The notes: generated by a model from the letters alone, not told the origin. DNA of 64,000 bases from Parachlamydiaceae bacterium (GCA_013813265.1 JACCRY010000162.1:1-64000), one strand, 5' to 3'; counted from the stretch's first letter, positions 46,462-54,641 are shown. Program-made: numbers and translations.

Positions 46462-48009
46462 CTAGTAAGATTTACCAAAAATTGCATCAACTGTAGCCGG
46501 TTTGCCAGTCAAAATACAAGTCCCTTGAGTTTGACTTTGCTTTAGCGGAAGACAACGAATTGAAACTTTTAACGAATCCAACAATTTTTCACTTTCAGGA
46601 TCACCACACCATTTTGCAAGAACAAATCCCCCGTGAATTTCAGGTTTCTCGGAGTTTTTTGGGGTAAAAAAAGCTTGCAATTCTTCAAAAGACTTCATCT
46701 CACGGTGAGTGTTTTTTTCCAAGTAGGCAGATGCAACTTGAAAAAGTTCCTGTTGGACTTCTTTAAGCATCTCTAAAACTTTTTCCGGAAGAGTTTCGAC
46801 TGCGATATTATTTTTTTCTTTATGAGGACGATCTCGCCTGCATACCATTACAGAATGGTTTTCCATATCCCTTGGTCCGATTTCTATACGCAAAGGAATT
46901 CCTTTTTTAATCCACTCCCAATTTTTTTCTCCGCCTCGCTTTTCTCGTTTGTCTACAATCACAGCCAAATTCTTTCCATGGAATTGACATGATCTCAATT
47001 TTGCCGCGATATCTTCCGCATATGCTAGTACAGCGGCTTCAAGTTCTGGCTTAGGAATTACAGGAAGGATCACAATTTGCTTATGGGCAATGCGTGGAGG
47101 AAGTTTTAGGCCGTCATCATCGGAATGGCACATCACCATTGCACCGATCATTCTTGTTGAAACACCCCATGAAGTCGTATAGGCATGCTCACGTTCCCCA
47201 TTTTGATTACTGAAAGTAATATTGGAACCCTTTGCGAAATTCTGCCCTAAATAATGAGAAGTCCCCATTTGGACAGCTTTACAATCTTGCATCATTGCTT
47301 CGAGAGTATAGGTTGAAACAGCTCCAGGAAAACGCTCTCCAGCCGATTTTTCTCCAGCAATGACAGGAATTGCGAGGACATCTTCCATAAACTCACGATA
47401 AACTTCATGCATCTTTAGAGATTCCTCTACAGCTTCATCAGCTGTGGCATGTGCTGTATGTCCTTCTTGCCAAAGAAATTCTGTGGTTCGTAAGAAAAGA
47501 CGTGGACGCATTTCCCATCGTACAACGTTTGCCCATTGATTAATCAAGAGTGGAAGATCCCGATAAGACTCCACCCATCGAGAAAAAGATTCACCTATGA
47601 TTGTTTCTGAAGTTGGCCGTACAATCAAAGGTTCTTCGAGTTCTCCTGCTGGAATCAGTTTACCATCTTTTAGTTCCAGGCGATGATGTGTGATGACAGC
47701 GCACTCTTTTGCGAACCCCTCGACATGCTTCGCTTCTTTTTCTAGATAGCTAAGGGGAATGAATAAGGGGAAGTAAGCATTTTCATGGCCCGTATCTTTA
47801 ATTCTTAAATCAAGTTGCTGTTGAATATTCTCCCAAATCCCATAGCCCCATGGCTTAATAACCATACACCCACGGACCGGGGAATTTTCAGCCATATCAG
47901 CCGCTTTGACAACCTGTTGATACCATTCAGGGTAATCTTCTTTACGCGTTGGGGTGATAGCACTTTTTCCAGTTTGAGTATGAGCGCTTCTTTCATTTTT
48001 ATCCGACAT
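46462..48009 (-). CDS. proS: Prolyl-tRNA synthetase (archaeal/eukaryotic-type)
   Basis: A class II synthetase of 515 aa. Motif 2 region 'RWEMRPRLFLRTTEFLWQEG', 'GTSHYLGQNFAKGSN', and motif 3 near 'MVMCHSDDDGLKLPPRIA'. It lacks the editing insert of the long bacterial ProRS and has the extra C-terminal domain ending in Tyr ('FGKSY') of the archaeal/eukaryotic-like type. In that domain two of the four zinc-ligand cysteines seen in the Thermus enzyme are replaced (CGDPES and CILT instead of C-x4-C and C-x2-C). Gene stands alone between two long palindromes. Confidence 0.95.
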   Translation of the reverse strand: MSDKNERSAHTQTGKSAITPTRKEDYPEWYQQVVKAADMAENSPVRGCMVIKPWGYGIWENIQQQLDLRIKDTGHENAYFPLFIPLSYLEKEAKHVEGFAKECAVITHHRLELKDGKLIPAGELEEPLIVRPTSETIIGESFSRWVESYRDLPLLINQWANVVRWEMRPRLFLRTTEFLWQEGHTAHATADEAVEESLKMHEVYREFMEDVLAIPVIAGEKSAGERFPGAVSTYTLEAMMQDCKAVQMGTSHYLGQNFAKGSNITFSNQNGEREHAYTTSWGVSTRMIGAMVMCHSDDDGLKLPPRIAHKQIVILPVIPKPELEAAVLAYAEDIAAKLRSCQFHGKNLAVIVDKREKRGGEKNWEWIKKGIPLRIEIGPRDMENHSVMVCRRDRPHKEKNNIAVETLPEKVLEMLKEVQQELFQVASAYLEKNTHREMKSFEELQAFFTPKNSEKPEIHGGFVLAKWCGDPESEKLLDSLKVSIRCLPLKQSQTQGTCILTGKPATVDAIFGKSY

Positions 48010-48030
48010 AGTGAGTCTCCTTTAAAATGT

Positions 48031-48192
48031 AGTACACTATAAGGTAAGTCCGTACCCATCAAACTTCGCCAAAGGACCCGGGGTTGAAGGCTTAAAAGTG
48101 ATCCCACATGTACATATTTGGTCACTTTTAAGACTTTAACCGCGGGTCCTTTCGCGGAGTTTGATGAGGACGGACTTACCTTACAGTGTACT
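48031..48192. repeat. Long palindrome (162 bp) between proS and fbaB
   Basis: Arms of about 80 bases: AGTACACTATAAGGTAAGTC at the left and its near-exact complement GACTTACCTTACAGTGTACT at the right, with CATCAAACT, AAAGGACCC and CTTAAAAGTGA inner parts also pairing. It sits in the divergent promoter region of proS and the aldolase gene, so it may influence both. Confidence 0.9.
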
Positions 48193-48289
48193 AGTGTACA
48201 AATATAAGTCTATTTGAACCAAGCTCAAAATCTTGACTCGAAATTAAAGGGAGTATATGACTGTACTTTTAACTTTAGGAGTCCACATT

Positions 48290-49360
48290 ATGCTCAAGTA
48301 CGAAGACATTCAAGGCCATCTTGCACAAGAAGCTGATTCGCTTTTGACACATTCTTGCAAAACGATCCCTAAGGAAAGCCTTTTACTTCCTAGCAATCAA
48401 TGGATAGATAAGGCTTTAGTTCCAAGCGACCGTCCAATTTCAGTGTTGCGTAATTTGGCTGCACTTTTTAATCATGGTCGACTAGGCGGGACTGGCTATC
48501 TTTCAATTCTTCCTGTAGATCAAGGGATTGAACATTCTGCAGGAGCCTCATTTGCTCCAAATCCTCAATATTTTGATCCAGAAAATATTGTTAAATTGGC
48601 AATTGAAGGAGGATGCAACGGAGTGGCTTCAACAGTGGGAGTTTTGGGTTCCGTGGCAAGAAAGTACGCTCACAAAATACCTTTTATACTCAAAATCAAC
48701 CATAATGAGCTGCTTTCCTATCCAAATAGCTATGATCAAATTCTTTTCGGAAATGTTAAACAAGCTGTAGATATGGGAGCCGTTGCAGTAGGCGCCACAA
48801 TCTATTTCGGGTCTCCAGAAAGTCATCGCCAAATCATTGAAATTTCACAAGCCTTCCAACTGGCCCATGAATATGGTTTAGCGACAGTACTTTGGTGCTA
48901 TTTAAGGAACCCTGCCTTTAAAGTAGATGGAGTCGACTATCATGATAGTGCAGATTTAACAGGCCAGGCCAATCACCTCGGTGTGACTATTCAAGCTGAT
49001 ATTATCAAACAAAAGCTTCCTACAAATAATGGAGGCTACTTAGCATTAAATAAAAACAGCAGTTATGGCAAATACAGCAAAAAAATGTATTCAGACCTGT
49101 GCAGTGACCATCCAATAGATCTTTGCCGATATCAGATTGCAAATAACTATATGGGGCGCATCGGTTTAATCAATTCAGGTGGCGCTTCCGGAGAAAATGA
49201 CCTGACTGAAGCAATTAAAACTGCTGTTATTAATAAACGAGCTGGAGGCATGGGACTTATCAGCGGAAGAAAAGCGTTCCAAAAGCCTATGAAAGATGGG
49301 ATTATTCTTTTAAATTCTATTCAGGATGTCTATAGCTGTGAAGAGATCACAATTGCATAA
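48290..49360 (+). CDS. fbaB: Fructose-bisphosphate aldolase, class I (DhnA type)
   Basis: A 356-aa TIM-barrel aldolase that splits fructose 1,6-bisphosphate, forming a Schiff base. Family features: '[20 protein letters not shown]', '[14 protein letters not shown]', 'PFILKINHN', and the likely Schiff-base Lys in '[11 protein letters not shown]'; 'NSGGASG' binds phosphate near the end. I start at 48290 ('MLKYEDIQ') because GGAG lies ten bases upstream; the frame is open from 48257. As I recall, Chlamydia also uses this aldolase type. Confidence 0.94.
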   Translation: MLKYEDIQGHLAQEADSLLTHSCKTIPKESLLLPSNQWIDKALVPSDRPISVLRNLAALFNHGRLGGTGYLSILPVDQGIEHSAGASFAPNPQYFDPENIVKLAIEGGCNGVASTVGVLGSVARKYAHKIPFILKINHNELLSYPNSYDQILFGNVKQAVDMGAVAVGATIYFGSPESHRQIIEISQAFQLAHEYGLATVLWCYLRNPAFKVDGVDYHDSADLTGQANHLGVTIQADIIKQKLPTNNGGYLALNKNSSYGKYSKKMYSDLCSDHPIDLCRYQIANNYMGRIGLINSGGASGENDLTEAIKTAVINKRAGGMGLISGRKAFQKPMKDGIILLNSIQDVYSCEEITIA

Positions 49361-49450
49361 ATGGCTGACATTAAATTCATTTTTGACAATACTCTTGCAT
49401 TTAAAGATATTTTAACACTTCCATGCTCATTTTAAAAAGGAATGACTTTC

Positions 49451-50194
49451 ATGAAAAAACCTATTGTACATAACTTAAGAACATGCATGATGAGCCTTAT
49501 TTTCAGTACTGCGATGACACTAAGTTTAAAAGGAGCGGCTATGAGTTCCAACGATTTTTCAATAGTTCAACCCGCTTTTCAGCAAAGTAAATATGAGCGC
49601 GCATTAATGACTCAACTACGCGACAAAAACAGTACTACGGAAAAATTCCGTGAGGCCGCGAACAGGCTTACAGAGCTTCTTGTACACCGTGTCATTGAGT
49701 ACTTACCCTCCTATGCAGTCAACATCGAAACACCACTAGAAAGCTATCAAGGAGAAAAATTGCAAGGACGGGTGGAATTTGTTTCAATCATGCGCTCTGG
49801 GGATGCACTCTTAGATACATTTAGGAAACATTTTCCTGAATCTATTATTAGTAAAGTCCTTGTTCAACGCAATGAGGAGACCGCTGAACCTGATTTCAAA
49901 TATATGAAATTGTCACCAACAATTTCTAAATGCACCACAGTCATTATTACAGAGCCCATGATCGCGACAGGTGGGACCTTAACTTTAGTTGTTGACTTGT
50001 TGAAAGAAAAAGGTGTTTTAGAAAAAAACATTGTTATTGCATCGGTTTTAGCTGCACCCGAAGGGCTTGCGATTTTGAATGCAAGATTCCCTGAAATCAA
50101 AGTTGTAGTGATTGCAATTGATGAAAAACTTAATGAAAAAAAATTCATAGTGCCTGGACTAGGAGACTTTGGAAACCGTTATTTTGGAACTTAA
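49451..50194 (+). CDS. upp: Uracil phosphoribosyltransferase with N-terminal extension
   Basis: Makes UMP from uracil and PRPP. 'EPMIATGGTLTLVVDLL' is the PRPP loop and 'PGLGDFGNRYFGT' the uracil-binding end. Two starts are possible. ATG 49451 ('MKKPIV') has AAGGA at good spacing and adds about 30 residues with a basic start and hydrophobic core resembling a signal peptide. ATG 49541 ('MSSNDF') has AAGGAG five bases upstream and gives the normal 217-aa enzyme. Which is used decides whether the enzyme is exported. It converges with pabC and overlaps it by four bases. Confidence 0.9.
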   Translation: MKKPIVHNLRTCMMSLIFSTAMTLSLKGAAMSSNDFSIVQPAFQQSKYERALMTQLRDKNSTTEKFREAANRLTELLVHRVIEYLPSYAVNIETPLESYQGEKLQGRVEFVSIMRSGDALLDTFRKHFPESIISKVLVQRNEETAEPDFKYMKLSPTISKCTTVIITEPMIATGGTLTLVVDLLKEKGVLEKNIVIASVLAAPEGLAILNARFPEIKVVVIAIDEKLNEKKFIVPGLGDFGNRYFGT

Positions 50195-51024
50195 TGTGCA
50201 ATAACATGTAAATCTGCTAACTGGTTATACTCCACCTGAAGCTGACTTTCGAATGCAGAATCGCGGGCAAATGGAGTATAATCATAACTAGTTACTGGCA
50301 GAATCCCTTTTAAAGAATTACAAATGAAAAGCTGCCCATCTGCAGGAATTTCTGCAGGTGTTTTTATAACTTCTTGCCAGTCCAGCTTTAGTTGCCTTGC
50401 TGCGATCTCAACAAAATGAAGCGTTATACCCCACAAAAGAGGTAAGGCAGGCGACGGAGTCATTAGGCAGTTGCCCTGCCTCCAGAAGAAGTTCGCAAAT
50501 GCCGTTTCAGTTAAATATCCTTCCGGACTCAAGACGAGTCCGTCATCACATCCGTGACGTTTCGCATCTTCTAGTACATTAAATCGAGCCGCACAGGCTA
50601 GACTTTTTATACGAGAAAAGGGGGTTACAATTGGTTGAATATAAGTTTTTAAGGAACATGACTCCTTTTTCTCTTCTAGATAAGGATCTAGAAGCATAGC
50701 AAACGAACCAACTTCTCGCAGACCTAGTGCTAACCCCTCTGAATGAGCTTTTGCAGTAGCAATAATTTTCAGCCTCCAAGTCCCACTATGAGCATTATTC
50801 AGTTCGATCAATTTACATATCGCTGATGACTCTATTTTTGGAGGAAGAAATCCCATTACCTTACAATGTAAAGAAAACCTCTCACAATGCGCATTGAAAA
50901 AATAAATTTTCCCTTCAGAAACTTTTAACGTTGTGAAAACTCCATCAGCAAAAAGAAAACCACGATTACTTGTTAAGATCGAGGGCTGTTCAGCGGCAAG
51001 AAATTCTCCATTACAGAAAATCAT
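50191..51024 (-). CDS. pabC: 4-amino-4-deoxychorismate lyase
   Basis: A 277-aa fold-type IV PLP enzyme that releases p-aminobenzoate and pyruvate. 'NRGFLFADGVFTTLKV' near the N-terminus, the PLP lysine in 'IKSLACAARFNVLEDAKRHG', and 'EGYLTETAFANFFW' are class IV signatures. The start is 51024 ('MIFCNGEF'); the longer open frame reaches into pabB. Overlapping pabB by 14 bases implies coupling. The branched-chain transaminase of the same fold is less likely given the pabB neighbour. Confidence 0.88.
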   Translation of the reverse strand: MIFCNGEFLAAEQPSILTSNRGFLFADGVFTTLKVSEGKIYFFNAHCERFSLHCKVMGFLPPKIESSAICKLIELNNAHSGTWRLKIIATAKAHSEGLALGLREVGSFAMLLDPYLEEKKESCSLKTYIQPIVTPFSRIKSLACAARFNVLEDAKRHGCDDGLVLSPEGYLTETAFANFFWRQGNCLMTPSPALPLLWGITLHFVEIAARQLKLDWQEVIKTPAEIPADGQLFICNSLKGILPVTSYDYTPFARDSAFESQLQVEYNQLADLHVIAH

Positions 51025-52429
51025 GAGTAACTCCCAACGCTTTAAATATTGAAGCGCCTTTATGAAAAGTTTCCGCGTACTCTCGATCGGGATCAGAGTC
51101 AATGACGATACCTCCACCCAACTGTACATCGACTTTACCTTCACAATAAGTAATTGTTCGAATGGCGATATTAAAATCGAAATCTCCGTTTCCTGCGAAG
51201 TACCCAATGGATCCTGTGTAGATCCCTCGAGGCCTCTTTTCTAACAGCGAAATTGCATCAATTGCTCGTAACTTAGGACAGCCTGTAATGGAGCCTCCTG
51301 GAAAGCAAGAGCGTATTAAATCAAGCGAGTCAAGGGTTGGAATAGGGGTAGAACAGATTGTTGAAACCAAATGAAAAACATTTGTATAGGTCTCACATTC
51401 CCAAATTTTGCTTACGTTCACACTTCCTGGCTCGCTTATTTTCCCCAAATCATTGCGCATTAGATCAACGATCATGAGCAATTCTGCTTTCTCTTTTGGA
51501 GAATTAAGTAACATTTCACGATTATGAGCATCCTCTTCGGCGGATTTACCACGTGGCGCTGTCCCCTTAATGGGGCGCGTCTCCAAAAGCCCTTGTTTTT
51601 TCTTCAAAAAACTTTCGGGAGATGAAGATATAATCGTATAGTCTTTAAAGTTCATAAAGGCTGAAAAAGGAGCAGGATTATTCTGGGCAAGTGTTTCAAA
51701 GATCTTATACGGATCTTTTTTTCCATTCAGTAAGAATTGCTGAGACAAATTGACCTGATACACGTCTCCTGCTGAAATCCATTCTTGAATTTGCTGAATT
51801 TTTTTCGAATAGCTTTCCTGACTCTCAAAAGATTCAAAGGTGAAAGGAATCTCCTCAGAATCTGTAGAATCATCACTTATACATACTTCCAAAAGATCGG
51901 GCCAAAAGTCTGGATCAAGAAGAGCTTCGACACAACCGCGAAATTCCTCCTCCAAAAATTCTAAAGCACTTTCTTCAAACAGCAATTCTGCGCAATTTGT
52001 AATGTGGTCTACCTTCAAAGTTAGAGCTGAGCGTTGAAAATAGCTGTCGGGAGTTTTTGCAGGCGTATATGCACAATGCATTTCCTGGTCGCTATATGCG
52101 CCCATTTCGTAGCTAAAAAAACCCACCCATTCTGGTGTTGAATGTAATTTATTAAATCGGGGAAACAGCCTTTTAAGACCATCCCACGGATTTGCCTCTT
52201 TCGAAAGAGCAATGGTGCGCTTACCTTGCTCATAGCGTTGAAGATTTGGTGTGATCACAATCGTTTCATAAGGAAAAAGACATAAGAAAGAAAAGGTAGA
52301 AGAGCTATTGGGTTCTGCTTTACCCGCGTACAAAAAGCAGCATCCATCTGATTTAGAAAAGAATCGCGCCAAATGCAGAAGTTGGCTGCGATCAATTGTC
52401 ATTTTTGGAAGTTTGATGACCTTTGTCAT
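51011..52429 (-). CDS. pabB: Aminodeoxychorismate synthase component I
   Basis: A 472-aa chorismate-using enzyme. The C-terminal two thirds has 'PIKGTAPRGKSAEEDAHNRE', 'DLMRNDLGKISEPGSVNVSK', 'FPGGSITGCPKLRAIDAI' and 'RGIYTGSIGYFAGNGDFDFN'. PabB rather than TrpE or MenF is chosen because the next gene is pabC and because the PIKGTxxRG lysine is characteristic of PabB. It depends on the glutaminase encoded by pabA at 58875-59441. Ten bases after yebC. Confidence 0.9.
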   Translation of the reverse strand: MTKVIKLPKMTIDRSQLLHLARFFSKSDGCCFLYAGKAEPNSSSTFSFLCLFPYETIVITPNLQRYEQGKRTIALSKEANPWDGLKRLFPRFNKLHSTPEWVGFFSYEMGAYSDQEMHCAYTPAKTPDSYFQRSALTLKVDHITNCAELLFEESALEFLEEEFRGCVEALLDPDFWPDLLEVCISDDSTDSEEIPFTFESFESQESYSKKIQQIQEWISAGDVYQVNLSQQFLLNGKKDPYKIFETLAQNNPAPFSAFMNFKDYTIISSSPESFLKKKQGLLETRPIKGTAPRGKSAEEDAHNREMLLNSPKEKAELLMIVDLMRNDLGKISEPGSVNVSKIWECETYTNVFHLVSTICSTPIPTLDSLDLIRSCFPGGSITGCPKLRAIDAISLLEKRPRGIYTGSIGYFAGNGDFDFNIAIRTITYCEGKVDVQLGGGIVIDSDPDREYAETFHKGASIFKALGVTHDFL

Positions 52430-52438
52430 AATTACTTC

Positions 52439-53182
52439 TTAAGAATCTTCTGAGATTAATTCATCAGGAATATTCATATTATGGTAAACAACGTCCACAT
52501 CTTCAAGCTGTTCAAGCCAATCTATAAGGGCTAAATTCGCTTTAGCAGTCTCGAGATCACAATCAATATTCGTTTTAGGAATCATATCGAGTGAAGTTTC
52601 AGTGCACTCATACCCTTGAGCAGCCAGGGCGTCTTTGACTGCGTAGAGGTCTGCAGGGTCAGTTGTAATGACATATATCTCTTCAACTGTTTCAAAATCT
52701 TGCGCTCCAGCTTCTGTAGCAGCGATAAATAGTTTTTCTTCTTCAAGGCCCTTTTTAGAAATCTGTAAAACCCCTTTACGGTCAAAATTAAATGCTACAG
52801 CTCCTGGAGTAGCAACCACACCACCTCTTTTATTGGTTGCAATACGCATATCTGATGAAATTCGATTTTTATTGTCTGTCATTACATCAGCAATGATTCC
52901 CACTCCCCCATGGCCATAAAGCTCATAGGTCATTTCTGTGTAGTCTGCTTGATCTGCACTTGAAGCTTTTTTAATATTACGTTCGATGATGTCGTTAGGG
53001 ACATTGGCTTCCCGAGCTTTCAGGAGCGCTAAACGTAGACGAGTATTACTTTTAGTATCTGTTCCGCCTAGTTTGACAGAACTAATAATTTCCTTGGCAA
53101 TTCGTGAAAAGACTTTGCCTTTTTTTGCATCGGCTCTACCTTTGCGATGCTTAATATTTGCCCATTTACTATGTCCAGCCAT
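52439..53182 (-). CDS. yebC: YebC/PmpR-family protein
   Basis: A 247-aa DUF28 protein. 'MAGHSKWANIKHRKGRADAK' and 'GKVFSRIAKEIISSVKLGG' at the N-terminus and 'YGHGGVGIIADVMTDNKNR' are hallmarks. The family was long annotated as transcription regulators; some members help translate proline-rich stretches. It heads the operon with pabB and pabC, a link with no obvious functional reason. Confidence 0.95.
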   Translation of the reverse strand: MAGHSKWANIKHRKGRADAKKGKVFSRIAKEIISSVKLGGTDTKSNTRLRLALLKAREANVPNDIIERNIKKASSADQADYTEMTYELYGHGGVGIIADVMTDNKNRISSDMRIATNKRGGVVATPGAVAFNFDRKGVLQISKKGLEEEKLFIAATEAGAQDFETVEEIYVITTDPADLYAVKDALAAQGYECTETSLDMIPKTNIDCDLETAKANLALIDWLEQLEDVDVVYHNMNIPDELISEDS

Positions 53183-53277
53183 GTTTTAAATCTCCACTTT
53201 TGAAAAAGAACATTATCCCATCTTTTCCTTTTCGTCTCAAGAGAGTAATTCGGGAAGCTTGAAGCCACACAGAGATT

Positions 53278-53480
53278 CAACGCAGAGGCTGTGAAAAAAT
53301 TCGAAATAATGCAGCAGTTAGGCGAAAGTTGCAGCTGATGTAATTCTTGACGACGTCGTATCTATAGCTACGACCGAGAAGAGAAGTGCGTCAGATGCAA
53401 CTTTTCAGCCAACTGAAGCATCTTTCCAATTTTTTCACAGCCTCGCAAAGGCGCAAAGGTGCAAAGACGCAAAGGGAATA
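53278..53480. repeat. Long imperfect palindrome with GCAAAG tail
   Basis: Left arm (53278-53360: GAGGCTGTGAAAAAATTCG, CAGTTAGGCGAAAGTTGCAG) pairs with the right arm (53375-53452: TGCAACTTTTCAGCCAACTG, CAATTTTTTCACAGCCTCG). A small inner stem surrounds CGTCGTATCTATAGCTACGA. The right end runs into AAAGGCGCAAAGGTGCAAAG. It lies between yebC and the TPP riboswitch; no gene is present in 53183-53717. Confidence 0.8.
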
Positions 53481-53540
53481 ACAATATTAAGAAAATATTT
53501 TCTTGTATTCTTAACTGCCGATTTATAAACTTATATTGTT

Positions 53541-53628
53541 CACCAGGGGTGCCTAATATGGGCTGAAAAAACGCTGAAAAGCGCTTAACCCTTACTACCT
53601 GATCTAGGTCATACTAGCGGAGGGAGTG
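53541..53628 (+). promoter_or_regulatory. TPP (thiamine pyrophosphate) riboswitch, THI-box
   Basis: The order of conserved blocks matches the TPP aptamer: GGGGTGCC, GGCTGA, an extra P3a hairpin (AAACGC...GCGCTT), AACCCTT, ACCTGATCTAGGTCATACTAGCG and GGAGGGA, closed by CAC/GTG. The T-loop motif and the ACCTGATC...TAGCG P4/P5 arm are intact. One deviation: the pyrimidine-sensing CTGAGA reads CTGAAA. Gene-control region follows at 53667-53714. Upstream, TTGTAT and TATAAA 15 bases apart could be the promoter but this is weak. Confidence 0.88.
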
Positions 53629-53666
53629 TGTCATTTTTTTATTTTTCTTTCTGGTGGACACAGAAC

Positions 53667-53714
53667 GGAAAACAGCATTTTTAGATCTGTTTTCCTCCAA
53701 AACTTTATGGAGGA
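53667..53714 (+). promoter_or_regulatory. Translational expression platform of the TPP riboswitch
   Basis: GGAAAACAG (53667-53675) pairs with CTGTTTTCC (53687-53695). TCCTCCA (53693-53699), whose first bases overlap that stem, is exactly complementary to TGGAGGA (53708-53714), the ribosome binding site of the next gene four bases before its ATG. The two stems exclude each other, giving an on/off switch: aptamer state decides whether the ribosome site is hidden. Which state follows TPP binding is inferred (off) from other THI-boxes. Confidence 0.7.
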
Positions 53715-53717
53715 TAT

Positions 53718-53987
53718 ATGTCAGTCAATTTTAATTCATCTAAGCACTTAAATCTAGCCCCTAGTCAGAAAGATTCAATGCCTAAAATGATAAAGCCAGA
53801 AAATTCAATTTTTCAAAGGTTTCTAGTCAATTCAAACAAAGAATCTAACTTAAACACTCTCTCGAGAAATTACTGCGATCAGAAACTTAACAAAGGAAGT
53901 GCCAAAATTTCAGAAATAGATCCCATTTTTAAGGCCTGTATGAATGAACAGTTTGGTTTCTTTAGCGCTATATATGATGCGCCTTAA
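53718..53987 (+). CDS. 89-aa protein of unknown function under TPP riboswitch
   Basis: No similarity recognised. The product is hydrophilic, Asn/Ser/Lys-rich, with no membrane helix or signal peptide; the C-terminal third has 'KISEIDPIFKACMNEQFGFF'. GGAGGA four bases before ATG is part of the riboswitch switch, so translation of this frame is the direct regulatory target. A hairpin plus T run overlaps the stop codon, so it may be the only gene in the full-length message. It does not resemble thiamine synthesis or transport proteins. Confidence 0.7.
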   Translation: MSVNFNSSKHLNLAPSQKDSMPKMIKPENSIFQRFLVNSNKESNLNTLSRNYCDQKLNKGSAKISEIDPIFKACMNEQFGFFSAIYDAP

Positions 53988-54001
53988 AGCGCATGTTTTT
54001 T
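53977..54001 (+). terminator. Probable terminator at the end of the 89-aa gene
   Basis: ATGCGC (53977-53982) and GCGCAT (53989-53994) form a short GC-rich stem with loop CTTAAA that contains the stop codon, followed by GTTTTTT. The stem is only six base pairs, so some read-through into the next gene is likely. Confidence 0.6.
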
Positions 54002-54017
54002 GAAAGGGATATAAAAG

Positions 54018-54641
54018 ATGAAAATGGTTCTTTTATGTCCCATGGGTCTCTTGTCCTTTTGTTTTAAAAAGAGCGAATTTATGAGCAAGTACTACCGTGA
54101 CTACGTCTGGAAAGAAGGCATTCCTTATGGAATTGAAGCGATTGAGCCAAAAGCACCCCTCACTTTTAAGATTGCGATGGATCCATATCGCAAAAGAATT
54201 GCCATTGAAAAATATATGAATGGCATTTTTGAGAGCATCATATACGACTCTGCATTGTTAGATTTTCGTCATTTGAAACCTACCGAGCAAACAGCATGGC
54301 AGAAGGTCATCATTTCGGAAAATGAACAAAAGGTCGTTGCGGCGATCCACAATCAGGATGACCGGCTTATTTTATTTGAAACTTATACTTTCGAGAAAAA
54401 ATTCTGCCGTAGCTGCCTTTCAACATCAGGGCATGGGATCAATCTTTCAAGCCAAAAAATGTTTTATAAGATTCTTGGAGATCCGTTCAATTCTGTCATC
54501 TTGTTTGACATAAACGATCACCCTGTCACATTCAAACGCTACGAAGAGGATGGGGATTCGGGAGAATTTGGAGAACTTTCTGAAGAAATTTGGGATGGAG
54601 GAAAAATTCCAACAATGATGTCACCATTGATTGCACACTGA
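54018..54641 (+). CDS. Conserved-looking hypothetical protein
   Basis: Function unknown. The 207-aa product could start at 54018 or at 54081 ('MSKYYRDYVW'); AAAGGG lies before the first. The first 17 residues are hydrophobic ('MVLLCPMGLLSFC') but lack a good cleavage site. The body alternates short strands ('FKIAMDPYRKRIAIEKYMNG', 'KVVAAIHNQDDRLILFETYT') with a Cys pair 'FCRSC'. The tail is acidic. Its 3' end overlaps the oppositely oriented ferredoxin gene by 103 bases. It follows the riboswitch-controlled gene by 30 bases. Confidence 0.65.
   Translation: MKMVLLCPMGLLSFCFKKSEFMSKYYRDYVWKEGIPYGIEAIEPKAPLTFKIAMDPYRKRIAIEKYMNGIFESIIYDSALLDFRHLKPTEQTAWQKVIISENEQKVVAAIHNQDDRLILFETYTFEKKFCRSCLSTSGHGINLSSQKMFYKILGDPFNSVILFDINDHPVTFKRYEEDGDSGEFGELSEEIWDGGKIPTMMSPLIAH

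Noticed and set aside
53641-53700. Intrinsic terminator in the riboswitch leader
   Set aside because: The GGAAAACAG/CTGTTTTCC stem is not followed by a T run; the overlap with the ribosome-site stem fits translational control better.
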